A stretch of 64,000 nucleotides of DNA from Zelopaecilomyces penicillatus (lineage: Eukaryota > Ascomycota > Sordariomycetes > Hypocreales > Pseudodiploosporaceae). Positions 24,782 through 38,020 of the stretch are shown here, piece after piece. Position numbers and translations under genes: made by a program. The notes under the pieces were generated by a model, which saw only the letters and a program-made list of their open reading frames with translations, did not search any database and had not been told where the DNA came from. The stretch spans positions 2,046,001 through 2,110,000 of the forward strand of contig VCCP01000003.1 of the NCBI GenBank assembly GCA_005765155.1, in the 5' to 3' direction. Within the stretch, counting starts at the first letter, position 1, and each line of letters opens with the position of its first letter.

Positions 24782-25178
24782 TTTGATAAGGGGAAAACAA
24801 TATATACAACAATACCAAACACTACCTATAGAACTATAGAGTGATTTTAAGGTAGTTATATAACTAGTATAATCTATAAGGATTAAATAAGCAAGAAAAG
24901 CTATAAAATAGCAATATAATAAATTAAACTTAAGGGATTAATTAATCATCCTATAACTGATTAAATAAAGAAAATAGCTTTTTAATAGCTAATCTTTTAA
25001 ATGTATTAGAAAATTCTTAGATAAAAGGAGAGAAAAAAAACTTAAATTTAATAATATCTACTTATTTAAATAGCCTAGATATAGCCTATCTACTTATATA
25101 GTTCAATCCCCCTAAGTATAGCTTATATAGCTATAGCTTAGTTAATTAATAAAAGGATATATTCAACCCAGCTATTAA
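24782..25178 (-). repeat. 3' LTR of LTR-B copy 1
   Basis: 397 bp, the same as 43,324-43,720, 46,273-46,669 and 58,712-59,108; a fifth copy starts at 63,591. It begins TTTGATAAGGGG and ends AGCTATTAA. No intact ORF. Confidence 0.9.
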
Positions 25179-28100
25179 AACCCTTCTAATAAATATTAAA
25201 GATAACCCTATTATTAAGTCAGGCAATATTTATAACCAACCAAGCAATAATATTTAAATATAACCTTTAAATATCTATATATATATACTTTACTTCTTTT
25301 ATCTTATCTATCCTTAATTAAGTATTCCTTTAATATCTAATCCCTTTAACTCCCTTAATATCCCTAAAGTATTCAACTCTATTACTTAATCCATAGATAA
25401 AGATATTATTAATTATACTTATATAATATAATATTTAGATCTATTAGATTAAATAGCTTAAATTATTAGCCTATTAAAAAAAGCTTCTATTATCTCTTTA
25501 ATATATTAAAAGATCCCTTCTATAACTATTCTATTAGAATAAAGACTAATATAACTATTAGAGTATTTAATATATAATATAGATCTTCTAATAAAGAATA
25601 TATTATTTATTTTCTTAATGAATTTAATAATTATAGTATACCCTATTACTTTTAAGTATTATAAAGGTAAATTAATACCTATTTAAGTAGTAATCTCTCT
25701 CTTATATCTTATAGATTAAATTAATAGTATATAATATAAAGAGAGCTAAGGATCTAATTCCTTTTATTAGCTTTTTTATTTCTTTTCTAGACTTTTCTTT
25801 TCTCTATTAAGAGGATTAATCTATTTATAAGAAAGATATCTATTATCTAATTAAGATACCCTACCTAGATTCTTATTAATAAACCACCTTAGGATTATAA
25901 TAATATCCCTAGAAGCATTAATATCCTTATCTAAGTTAATTATAAGGGTATTTAAAGAAATTAATTTAATTATCTATTCCTTAAAGATAACCTATTTCTA
26001 AAGGTTTAAATATAATATAAGCTATATTAATATTAATTCTAACTCCTTACTTAATAAATCTTAATTAAATAATCCCTAAGTATCCTTAATACTATTATAT
26101 ATAAATAAATTAAGCTTAAATAAGAGCCTAAAAACTAAATAAATAATAAATAATCTATTCCTATTAGCTCCTAGAGAATACTATTAAGATACTATTACTT
26201 AATTATTATTAAACTAAATTATAATTAACTTAGCTTTTTTAATAATAATTATATTAATAATCTTAATTACTTTAGGCTTAATTATCTTATTATATTTAAA
26301 CTTATTATTTAATTATTAATTAATAATAGCTTTAAAGAATATAGGTTTCTATACTCTAATAGAGTAAGTAGATAATATTATAATAATCTATATAAATAAT
26401 ATAAATAGGCTATTTCCTATAGATATATAGAAGACTCTAGAGTTATTATATAATATAAATAAGATATACCTATTAATTAAGAATAATATAATATCTTTTA
26501 AATAAATAAAATAAAGCACTTTATCTATACCTTAATTATAGATTATTTAATTATTAAGATCCTATGGAGCAATATAATAAAAGCTTTATAGGTATTTAGC
26601 TATATATAACTTATTAGCAATAAGATATAATATAATACTCCTTACTTTAAGTATATAACTAGATATAGATTAATTTAAATCATTAAATAAGTATTAATCT
26701 CTTAATAGTAAATAAAAGGGATTATTAAAGAATAGATAAAATATATTACTATAAGACTATTTAATCTTATTTAAATCTTTCCTAATCTAATTAAGATAAA
26801 AGTAAAATCTAATTAATCCTCTAATAATAATATAGACCTAAAAGAAAGATAGATAACTATACTTCTAATCTTATACTTACTTTATATATAAAATAATAAT
26901 AAATATAAAGTTATAAAAAAAATTAAGCTTATAAAATATTTACCTTTATAGATATATAAACTCTTTAATATAATATATTTATTTATCTACTTATAAATCA
27001 AAGATATAAAGCTAGCCTTTAAATTAATCCTAAATAAAAGAATATTAATATATATTCTTATAATTAATAAACCTAATAAAGAATCACTTATTAAATATAT
27101 TCTTATAAAAGATAGCTAGCCTATTAAGATAATTATAAATATTAAATATTAAATAATTATAAGATCTAAACTTATATAAAATATTAAGGAGATCTATATA
27201 TATATAAAAGTATTCCTTTAACTCAAAAATATATATCACTTTAAAGGCTATAAATATATTATTAGAGATACTATAAAATATAATTTAAAGCAAAGGATAT
27301 AATATAAAATTAATAGCTTAATCTTTATTCTTTAGTATATATAATAGTTAATAGAGCTTGATTAGATAATCACTCTAATTCTATCCTTATAGGCTTTAAG
27401 GAAATAGCTATATAATTAAGATAAGGCTATATATTACTAAATCTAGAGTATCTATATTAAAATTATAAAAAAGGATTAGTAATAGATTAGGCCAGTCTTA
27501 TTAAGGGACTATAAAGCAGGATTCCTTAGAAAACCCTAGATTTATTATAAATATAATATATTTATTAATATATTTATAAAATAAACCTATACCTTCTTTA
27601 AGCTATACTACTCTTATAATAGTAATAAGGCTTATATTTTTAATACTTATCTAAAGGAAGAGTATAAATAATCTAGAAATTCTTTATTATTTTAATATTA
27701 TATATTAATAAGGAATTAAATAAGGATATAATCAAATAATAATAGAGATTAAAGGAATAAAATAAGATAATATAGATACTAAAGAAGATAATAGAGATAG
27801 AAGAGGGTAATATATATAAGATATCTCTTTATAAAAGAGAGCTTTATAAGTGTATAAGGGTTTAAATTAACAATCCTTTATAATTATATATAATCACTTA
27901 ATTAAAGATACCTTTTATTATAAATAGCTCTTTCTTTAAAGTATAGCTTTTTATTATACTTAATAATAATTTATAGCTAATAAATAATATATATTTTTAT
28001 TTATATACTTTTTAAAGAGACTGCCTTCTAGCTTCTATAACTTTTCCTTCTTTATCTTATAACTTAGCCCTTTTAACTTTAGGATTATTAATCTATCTTT

Positions 28101-30100
28101 TATTCTCTTTAGGTTTTTAATATAAGTATTATTTAATTATAAAAACTAATTAAAATAATATTTATTCTTAGCTCCTTAATATTAATTCTATTATAAATAT
28201 AATTATTCTATATAGTATAATTACTTATAAAATTATCTTATTATAAAATAATTATATTAAATTCTTTAGTAGTATTAAATTATCTTTTATAATAGAAGTA
28301 ATAATAAATTATAAGGTTTTCTTAATTTAATACTATTTAATCTTTATAAATTAATACTAATCCTTTTTTTTATTTTTAGATTTAAATAATATTTAAAGTA
28401 TAGATTCTAAAAGAGATAAATATAGGCTAGATAAATTGCTCTCTCTATTATAAGATATCCTTTACTATTAAGTTTATAAAAAACATATCTAGTACTCTTA
28501 TATAGCTAGCTAAGAGCTAAAGTCCTAAATAATACTTTTAGAAAGGCAATCTCTATAATACTTAAGAATATCCTATATTAAAGTCTATTATAAAAACCCA
28601 AATACCTTACTCTATATTTATATCAGCTAAAATAGGATATATTTATAGATATTTCTTTAATACCTTAATAAAATAAAAAGAGAGAATCTATTTTTTATTT
28701 ATTAATTATTATAAGATTATTAATCTAATCCTATATTCCTATTATATATAATCCTTTTTAATTATTATTATAGCTATTAAAGAGTATATTATATAACTAT
28801 ATTATCTATATATTTTAATCCTAGATAAGTATAATAGATATTATTTAAATTATAAATAGAATAGATATATAGATTATAAATAAAGAGGACTTTATAACTA
28901 TTAATCTAAGCTAGAGGATAAAGGAAAGCAAATAACTTTCTTAGAGAAAGATTAAACTAAAGAATCAAAGGGATCAATTATTCTAAATTTCTTAAATATA
29001 TCTACTACTCCCTACCTATAGAAATATTAGCTATTAACTTTAAAGATTAAGTATATAATAAAACAGGATATAAATAAAATAATAAAAGAAAACCCTAATA
29101 GGATTTAATAGATATAAACAAAATCAAATAGTTCCTTAATTATTAGGATATAGATTTAATTTAAAAGGGATAAAGTAAATTAATTTTAGAATAATAATAT
29201 TAATTATATAATCTAGATAATTTAATATTAATAAATAAATTAGCTTTTAAAGATATTAATTAATCTTTATAAAATAAAATAAATTAATAAAAGAATATAA
29301 TTAATTTAATATAGTATTATAAAATATATATATAATAAAATAAGAAAAGGATTTATATAAATAGAAAAGTTAAAGAAAGATAGTATTATAGTATTAAAAT
29401 AATTTATAAGAATTTCTATTTTTAATAGAAATTCAATAAGTTTTTTAAAATAAAAGAAAAGGTTTTAGGTATATAAGTATAAGCTTTATTTAGTCCTAAT
29501 TAATATAGATATAGGGTAGATCCAAGAATAGATCCATACTTAAAGGCATAATAAAATCAGATCAATATAGATCAAGAAAAGATTATAAAGGAATAAGATT
29601 AATAAAGTCCATTTAATTATTAATATAGAAATAGTTTAATTATTATAATTAAGGTTTAAAAGTATTAATTATCTATTATAATTAGTTTAGTATAGTTAAT
29701 TTATATATTAATAATAGAATATTATATATAAAGAGTGAAATTTATTATACCTTTTAAGAAATATTATTAAGATCCTCCTTATTAAGGATTTTTAAATAAA
29801 ATTCAAACTAGAAAATCCTTGATTTAAGTATATAAGAAGTTATATATATATCTAAAGTAAGTATAATTAATATATACTCTTCTAGTATTAGATTAGACTA
29901 GAGATTATAACTTTAAATTAAGGTTTAATAGCTAATAATAAATCTAGAAAATCTTCTTTAAGATCAATATTAGAGTTAAAGTCTTAAGATATCATTTAAT
30001 TAATAGATAAGTTAAAGTATATAAAGGGATCTAATAGTCCTAGCCCTTTCTTTTCCTTATATAGTTCTTATTTATCTTTAAATCTAAAGAGCTATATATT
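25179..30100 (-). pseudogene. Unidentified post-integrase region of LTR-B copy 1
   Basis: About 4.9 kb between integrase and 3' LTR, collinear with 46,670-51,560 in copy 2, where it is less mutated and better read. It shows decayed coding character on the minus strand. See the copy 2 entry. Confidence 0.5.
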
Positions 30101-30129
30101 AGTATTAGATATCTATTAATTATATTTAT

Positions 30130-30993
30130 TCTTAATAAACTTCTTTAGATAGTTTCTAGAATAGGTCTTATCTAAAAGAATCCTATTTATTATATAAAGT
30201 ATATATACTTTAATAATATCTATTTATAAAGCAATCTAATATAAACTATACTAATATATTATTATCTTTACTATATAGGATTTATTCTACTTCTTAGATA
30301 TATTATATATAAGCATTAGATCATTTAATATTAATTGATTATATTCTAATCAAAGTATATATTTATTAATAATATCTATTCTTAGTATTAGTTTCTTTCT
30401 GAAATTGGTTATCTTTTCTCTAGCCTTTATTATATCTTTTAATCTTCTTTCTAATATTTAAATATAAGACTTAAATAAATCCTTAGTATTAATAATAATA
30501 TCCTAATTAATAAGCCTCTATATTAGGAATTCAACTTTAAATAGCAAGATAAGATCATACTTATATATAAGATAAAAAATAGAGAAGCTATAGAATAATT
30601 TAATTATAATTCTATCTATAAGAATAGCTACTTTAAGGTATCTTATCCATTTAAAATCCCCTTCTAATATCTTTACTATTATAGATATAAGGCTTTAATA
30701 ATTAACTTTAATTATAGAATTAGCTATAGGATTATACCTAGATATTTAAATATATTTTATACCCTGATTAAATAATATCTAAGGGAGAAGCTCTTTTATT
30801 TCAGATCTATTATTAATAACTATATAAAGTATAAATCTATATTATTATATCAAGATTATAATAAATCTAGTTATAGCCCTTAAGTTAACCTATTATATTA
30901 ATTAAACTTCTATTTATCTAATTAAATTATAACAAGCTTTTATAAGGAAGTTTATACTATAATTAGATAGTATATATTATAAATCAAAGTATA
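30130..30993 (-). pseudogene. Gypsy integrase (core and C-terminus) of LTR-B copy 1
   Basis: Collinear with the integrase of copy 2 (51,620-52,485). Its upstream, zinc-finger side is cut off at 30,994 by a solo LTR-A insertion. Copy 2 at 52,480-52,500 shows the undisturbed site. RIP stops run throughout. Confidence 0.75.
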
Positions 30994-30998
30994 CTTTT

Positions 30999-31473
30999 TA
31001 TTGTAATTTGCAGTATAAAGTTATAACTAAAGCTAGTAGCGATAGCAGTGGAAGAAAGGCAGCGAATAGTTATCCAGAGTAAAGTCTGTAGAAAAGAAGA
31101 AAGAAGTGATTGAATTGCCGATAGAGAAAGAAAGCAGGATTCAGCTAGGAATCCAGCTATCTTATATATCTAAATAATACTAGGATTATTTGGAATTATT
31201 TAAGAATTCCAAATAATATTTCTTTAGATTTCTAAGCATTCCAAATAATAAGAAAGGGAGGGGTATAAGGGATAAGCCCTTATTTTACTAGTCTAGCCTG
31301 ATATAGCAGGTCAGGCTGCACGGGCTTTTTAGGTCTTATAGCAGGTCAGGCTGCTACCTTATAGCAGGTCTGGCTGCTAGGGCTATAGCAGGTTTAGCTG
31401 CTAAGCTATAGTAGGTCTAGCTACTAATCTTATAACAGGTCAGGCTGTTATATAAAACCCGCCTATTTTAACA
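30999..31473 (+). repeat. Solo LTR-A inserted in the integrase of LTR-B copy 1
   Basis: 475 bp, flanked by CTTTT at 30,994-30,998 and 31,474-31,478. The empty site is visible in copy 2 near 52,485 (TACTTTTGATATTAG). It ends AACA, and its start TATTGTAATT is RIP-changed from an expected TGTT, so the original LTR had TGTT...AACA inverted ends. This is the best-preserved LTR-A and contains the full hairpin array. Confidence 0.9.
31305..31449. repeat. Tandem array of six hairpin units within LTR-A
   Basis: Six 16-nt inverted repeats of the form AGCAG-GTCAGG-CTGCT start at 31,305, 31,340, 31,363, 31,387, 31,410 and 31,434; the last five are spaced 23-24 bp. Unit 5 reads AGTAG...CTACT and unit 6 AACAG...CTGTT, so both arms changed together. 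Equivalent arrays are present at about 537-690 (inverted) and, with three units, at about 40,068-40,135. Confidence 0.85.
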
Positions 31474-32589
31474 CTTTTAATATTAGCTGCCTAGATAATA
31501 TTAAAATCATTGATTCTCTATCTTATTATAATATAAACTTTTAATACTTAAGATAATAAGCTATAGCTAAGGAAATATTATTTTATATCTTTCCCTAATA
31601 ATATCTATCAAAGAGAGTTTTAAAGATAATCACTTTGCCTTTATACCCTTAGGCTATATAATAGCTTATTATCAATTTCTTATAGATAGGTAAATCATTA
31701 ATAATCAATATAGAATGGTTTCTTTTATAAGTTAGTCTTAGCTAAAGTTTTCTATCCTTAATAAAGAATCTCTAAGCTTTCTAATATAATATCCTAAATT
31801 ATACTCTATTAAGATCAGATAATCTCTTTAATAAATATAGGAATCTAACAATCTATTAGGACTCTATAGAATATCCAGATTCTAATATATTTAATTATAT
31901 TAATCTAAGATATATATTAATTATATCCTTTAAATCCCTATTAACTTTAATATTTATTTGATTAGATAGCTTTAATCCTTTCTAAGAAAGTCTATCTATT
32001 ATACTATTATTTTTCCTAGAAATATATTTAATAATAAAATCAAATAATATAATATAGCTAATCTAATAAATAATAAGACTACTTAATATATTATAAATAG
32101 TATTATTAAACTAGTATATAAGGATATATATATCTATCTCTAAAGTAAATTATATATTATAGATATATTCTCTAAGCTTTTAGAGTATAAAAAGAATAGC
32201 CTTATACTCTTGCTTTATTATATTATAGCTATATTCAGCCTTATTCTAATAATCACTTTTAAATCTAATTAGATATTATTATCTATTTAGGACTTATATT
32301 AAAACTGCTTCTTATCCTTTAAGGCTAGCATCTATTATAAATATAATTTCTCTACCCTCCTTAAAGAGATTAAATAATATTAGAATAAAGATAGTTATTA
32401 TTATATCCTTAAGCTTAATTATTACCTTTAATTATAATTCTTCTTACTCCTAAAGGGCTTTCTTTTATAATAGAATAATAAGAGAGAGAGTAATAATAAT
32501 AAAGTTATATATTTAAATTTAATAATAGCTAATAAATCTAAGAAAGGCTTTAATATCTATTATATTATAATAGATAAGCTATTCTAAGA

Positions 32590-33300
32590 TCTTAATAATC
32601 TTCTTTTTAATTAATTTCCTCCTAGATATCTTATAAAGGAATCTAATAATAATAGTTATATTTTAATAATATCTTAATTTCCCTTTTAATATTATATATC
32701 CAGAGAGCTTAATATTAAGAAGGATTTTATTAAGATTCTATAAATACTTAAGTATATATTTCTATACCTTAGAAAGAATCTCTTTATTATTATAAATAGA
32801 TTATAGCCTATATATAATAATATTATTAAGAAAGGATTTATAGATATCTAGGATAAGATTAAATAATATCTAAATTATAATTCTTATAAATTAAGCTATA
32901 GAATTTATAGCACCCTAAAGGAGTATATATATCCTTAAAAAACTAATAATAAAAGAAAATATAATAAGATCTTTACTCTTTTTATCTAATAGGACTTAAT
33001 TATAGCTAGAAAAGAAATCTAATAATAAAAGTATAATATATATAAAGAAGTCTTTATTAAAGGAATTAATACTAAAAGGGATAAATATATCTTTAAGAGT
33101 AATAATATTATATTTTATAATAGTATTAATTAAATAAAGCCCCCTATCCTTTTTCTTAATAAAGAAATATTAATTTCTATAAAAGATATAAGACTCTTCT
33201 AATATATAATTCTTAAAGTATACCTTTAATAACTCTATAGCTTTTACTTCTAATCCTTATAGAATAAAGATAGAATATACCTATTAAACTAAATAAAGAA
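32590..33300 (-). pseudogene. Gypsy reverse transcriptase of LTR-B copy 1
   Basis: Collinear with the RT of copy 2 (53,600-54,310). The palm motif around 32,830 again reads FLNN on the minus strand. It is more eroded than copy 2. Confidence 0.8.
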
Positions 33301-34537
33301 TCACTTTAATAACTTAAGAAGATATAATCAATAGATCAAGTATTCTATTTTCTTTAAATTACTAAGATAAAGCCTATTCTCTATTATAAAGGATCTCTAA
33401 GAAAATATTAATCTTTTATTAGATTAATATATCTTTAGTTTAAAAGAGGATTTCCTTAAGATATTCTTTATAAAGTTAGGATCCCTTAAATATATTAAAG
33501 AACTTTAGGGTAATATATTTAATAAAAGATATATCTAGATTAATTCTTCTTTTTACTTTCTTTTATTTCTTCTTTTTCTAAAATAGATTATTATTAGATA
33601 TAAATCTATTTAAAGGAATATTATTAATAGGATTAATTTTATTAGCCTTCTTCTTATATAAGATATAGATATATACCTTAGGGGGATTATATAATTAATA
33701 TATTCCTCTTCTTTTAGATTTCTTCTTTTTCTTTAGGGAATCTAATTCAGCCTTAATTACTTCTAAAGCTTTAATATATTACTTTATAGACTCTATTAAT
33801 ATACTCCTAATAATCATTTTATTATTATTAAAGTTAAGCTCTATTAATATTTCTTTATTATCCTTAAGGAGCTATTCTAAATTAATTAATTCCTTATTAT
33901 TAATTATATCTTTAGTAATATAATTAATATTTAGTTTTTTAAGGAATTAGATTTATTTTATTCCTAATAAATAGTATTTATAATAGAAGTAATTATTTAT
34001 ACTTATCTTATTTAGTATTATATATATAAGTCTCTACTCTTCTAAGAATAATTAAATAATAGCTTAGCTATTCTAATAAATAGTATCCTTAGGATAAAGG
34101 GTATTATAACTCTATCTAATACTATATATAAGTAAGTAGATATCTAAATAATTCTTATATAGAGTTAAACTTCTACTTCTTTAATTATTTAAATAATCTA
34201 TTTAAAGAATAATATTATTTTAATCTTGATTAAATTATATTTAATCTTATATTTCTTAGCTAATGATTTTAAGATAATATTACCTTTAGAGCCTAAATTA
34301 ATAAATATATTCATTGCTTTCCCTTCTTAAGAATTAATCCTAACTTAGATCTTAGGTATTTATTATATATTTAATAACTAATAACTATTTAAGTATATTT
34401 TAATAACCTTATAAAGTGCCTTATTAAAAGAGAAGCTTATATTATTATAGAGAATATCTTTAATCAGTTCTAGAATATAGAAATAATATAGGCCTAATAA
34501 ATCTATATTATCTTAATCTTAATTAAATAATACTATT

Positions 34538-34877
34538 TATTATAATTTATAGTATAAAGTTATAACTAAAGCTAGTAATAATAGTAATAAAAGAAAGGCA
34601 GTGAATAGTTATCTAGAGTGAAGTCTATAGAAAAAAAGAAAGAAGTGATTAAATTGCTGATATAGAAAAGAAGAAAGATATAACTAGGAATCCTTCTATC
34701 TTTTATATCTATCTAATTCTAAGATAATTTAGAATTATTTTAAGATATTCTAAATAACTATTTGGAATTATTAGATATTCCAAATACTAAAACAGAAAGT
34801 AAGCACTAGTCTATCCCTTTATAGGTTAAGCTATAAGGGCTTTATAAGCTTAGCTTATTAAGCTATATAGGTCTAGC
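34538..34877 (-). repeat. Truncated 3' LTR-A of the Copia element
   Basis: Matches 39,736 to about 40,075 of the 5' LTR up to the shared sequence GGTCTAGC, then switches directly into RNase H coding sequence. About 80 bp of the LTR start, including the hairpin units, is missing, as are the polypurine tract and the end of pol. Confidence 0.85.
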
Positions 34878-35360
34878 CTGTATAAGGCCTGAGGCCTTAT
34901 ATAAGATAGCTAGTTCTTTAGAGCCTTTTAGGTACTTTAGAAGGTTCCTAGCTGTATTATGGTGGTTGATATAGCCCTGTTATATATATCGAGAAAGCTA
35001 TTGTATTGGAAAGGCTATATCAGGCCTGGAAAGCAGTATAAGATATATTAAAGTCCCTATAATCTGCTGATAGGTCTATTGTTCGGTAGGGGTAAGACCC
35101 TTTTTTAGGGGTTCTTTTAGTGCTCCAGGTTGTAGGGGGATAGCCATAGGGGTTATATCTTATAGCTAAAAGCGCTGAAGAGCCTCATCAATATACTGAG
35201 ACTGGTGTAATCATAGCTCCTTTTTAGCCTGATTACAGCTGATTTGGACCCCTAAGAAAAAGGCTACAGAGCCTCTATCTTCTATAATAAAAACCTTATT
35301 TAATAGGCGTTTTAGCCTATTAATATAGGGTAGATCAGGTCCTATAATAAGGCAGTCATC
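34878..35360 (-). pseudogene. Copia RT C-terminus and truncated RNase H
   Basis: Downstream of the YVDD motif the minus strand reads EDRGSVAFFLGVQIS and then, at about 34,890-35,050, a stretch matching the Copia pattern (TRPD-like, LSRY.N.P..., LKGTK-like) that precedes RNase H. It stops at the deletion joint at 34,877, so the RNase H active site is absent. An odd perfect palindrome at 34,881-34,901 lies next to the joint. Confidence 0.75.
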
Positions 35361-35760
35361 AACATAGGTGATAATAAAGGTATTAGTCTAGGCATTGATA
35401 AAGATAGCCGGGTTAGAGACTAAGGGTTGGAACCCTAGGGTAGCTAGCAGCTTAATTAGCTGCTGTTGCTATTTATGGGGGCCTTGCTTTAACCTGTATA
35501 GGGCCTTTTTTAGCAGGATAACCTGTTTTATAATAGGGTTATAGCCTAGCTTAGCTAATAAGGCTGTTAAAGGCTGGTTTCCAGGGGTCTAGGTCTCTAT
35601 AAAAGAAGAGAGACCTTCTGGAAATTCTATAAAAATATCCTCAGATAACTGGCTGTTTAAAAAGGCCCCTATAAAATCAATTTGTTTGATTTCCCAGTTA
35701 TAAGAGGCTGCTAAAGCTAGTAAAATCCGCCAAGTAGGGGGAATACTAATAGCTGTAAAT
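35355..35760 (-). pseudogene. Copia reverse transcriptase with intact YVDD
   Basis: The minus strand reads SYNWEIKQIDFIGAFLNSQL and F-IEFPEGLS (about 35,590-35,710), ALYRLKQGPHK, and then ITYVDDCLII with YVDD at 35,355-35,366. These are diagnostic Copia RT blocks (Q-D...AFLNG.L, PEG, LYGLKQ, YVDD). Unlike all Gypsy copies in the window, the two catalytic Asp codons are unmutated. At least two in-frame TAG codons (Gln positions) interrupt it. Confidence 0.92.
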
Positions 35761-36649
35761 GTTTTAAAGTAATCTTTTCCTTTAATTTGTATAAAACCCT
35801 TTATAACAAGCCTAGCCTTATATTTTAAGGGCTGATTTTATAAATCCTTTTTAAGCTTAAGAATAAGCTTATTTTTCAGGATTTTTCAGTCTTTTGGAAC
35901 CTCTGAAAAAGGGATAAAATACATGACTTTAGCTTATAAAATCTGATGGAATTCACTATAAATAGCACTAATCCATTGTTTTTTAGCAGGGTCTTCTAGG
36001 GCTTGTTTCCAGCCAGCAGGTTCTAAAGAAGCCTTAGCAGTGAATTTTATCTTTAGCTTATAGCAGATATCTATAGGGTAGGCAAGATCTAGCTGTATAG
36101 GTTCAGAGTCTTCTAACAGCTGTTCAGGCTGTTTAGTAGGCTGTGATAATTATATTATAGGCTGTGATACAGGCTGTGGCAGCTGTTGTAGTGGTTGTGG
36201 CAGCTGTTGTAGTATCTATAGTATAGGCTCTGGCAGCTGGATAGGTCTTCTGGCTTGATTAAGGGCTTGTAAATCAGTCAGATCCTTTAGGGTAGATTGA
36301 TCTGTTGATTTTGGCAGAATATAAAGCTCTTCTAATTCTCCCTCTAAGCTAGAAAAGCTCTAAAGACTATAAAAATTACCCTTAAGGCCCTGACTTATAG
36401 GGCCTATTCCTTTTATAATATAAAGAAAAGAGGTCTTAGTTACCTGCTGGTAGGAAGGTATATAGACTGAATAGATGTTTTTGTCTAGTATAGCCAGCAG
36501 CCTAGCTGGCTCTATTCTAGGGCTTAGTTTAGCACCTTATTAACGCTTCTTAGCAGAGATAACAATCTTATAGTAGGCTCTAATAGCTCTGTAGGCTGCC
36601 AGATTTGGCTTGTTAGCTGCTAGAGCTGGTTTTAGCTCTTGTAAGAAGA

Positions 36650-37100
36650 GCTATAATAGGCTGAGGTCCCTGTTTATAACCACTATATAGTTAATAAGGT
36701 TAACTATAATAGGTAAAATAGCGGTCTAAAGAAAAAGTGGCAGTTAGGCCCAGATTATAGTGGCCTATAGTTGATCTAGAATAACCCTTATAGAGCGTTC
36801 TAGCAGGCTATTTTGCTTATAAATATAGAGGCTAGATATACTAAAACCAATACCTTTGCCTGTTAGCCAGTCTTTTAATAGTATTAAGACCTCTTTTCTA
36901 TCATTGAAATACAGCTATAAAGGGTATTTTTTATAGTGGGCTTTTAGCCCTCTAAATAACCCCTTTATAGCAGAGAAGACAGTATAACCTTCCTTATTAG
37001 GTAGTAAGAGAACTTTTCAATAACAGGATTTTCTTTCTATTAAAATAAGCCCTATAGGGAGCTTATTATAAAGGGTCGGTTTTATCTGAAAGGTGTCTCC
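36650..37100 (-). pseudogene. Copia integrase core
   Basis: The minus strand at about 36,770-36,990 reads GYTVFSAIKGLFRGLK...YFNDRKEVL, then GIGFSISSLYIYKQNSLLERSIRVIL. This corresponds to the Copia integrase signature Y.P.QNG..ER..RT with Glu in LLERSIR. A few stop codons interrupt it. Confidence 0.85.
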
Positions 37101-37409
37101 CTCTATAACCTCTAGTACTTCCAGTAGGTCTGGAATTAGGTTTTTAGAGGGTCTATATATTGATTTAGCCTGTATACAAGCTAAACAGAAGAAATCTACT
37201 TCTTTTACAACAGTAAAATCAGATAAGCCCGCTGAAATTTTAGCAGTCTTTTTCAGCAGCTGTAGGCCAATATAGCCAAGATGGATATACCAAATCCCTG
37301 CTAGCTGTAGCAGCTTTTGGTAGCTAGTTTTAGCTGAAAGATCTGTATCTCCCTCTGTAATAGTGTTTTTAGAGGGTTCTAGAAGGGATATAGCATCTTC
37401 TAGTGGGTC

Positions 37410-38020
37410 TTATGGCAGGCCTGAGTCTGGATCAGGGCTTTCTGGTATGTATAGGCCTGAAATTTTAGGGCTTTTTATTGGTTCCAGTAGCTGTTTAGCT
37501 GGTTCAGAGGGCTTAGTGAGGTCCTTGTACACACTGGGGGGGGGTTTGGAGGTGATTTCAACCGCTATTGGATAGCTATAATAGTGATTGGAAGGCCCTG
37601 TAAATTCAGGTGTGGGCTTCTCTTTTTGCTGAAGGAAGAAGCCATATTTAGTGAAGTTTAGCAGTCCATAGCAGGTTCGGTCTATTATAAATAGCTTCTC
37701 TTGTAGAAGTGTACCGCTAGAAGCATAATGCTTTACCCCACTCACTATATTTATATCTATATCAGGGATATATAGTGTATTTTTCAGCTCTAGAGTGCTA
37801 TAAATCCTGGGTTCAAGCCCTATAAGCACTATAAATACAGCTGTTCTAGATCCTTTTGGATAGATTGGACTGCTATTAGTTGCTATAGGCCTTGGTTTCT
37901 TATTATAGGTGCTATAATTAGTAAAGAGAGTTCTGTTATTAATGATATAGTATGTTGAGCCAGTATTATATAGCAGAGTATTCTTTAAATTAGTATTATA
38001 ATGGGTGCTATAAGCTGTTT
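37410..38020 (-). pseudogene. Copia protease and pre-integrase region (longest open stretch)
   Basis: One minus-strand frame is open from about 38,020 to 37,410. The protease motif reads LLYNTGSTYYIIN with NTG at 37,959-37,967, where retropepsins have DTG or DSG, so the catalytic Asp has become Asn by the GAT-to-AAT change. It is followed by LELKNTLYIPDIDINIVSG, the Copia pre-integrase signature (L-L-NVLYVP--..N-LS). The 139-codon ORF at 37,410-37,829 is this segment. Confidence 0.88.

Noticed and set aside
37093..37575. Two plus-strand ORFs of 60-70 codons
   Set aside because: Antisense to the Copia protease/integrase region on the minus strand; shadows.
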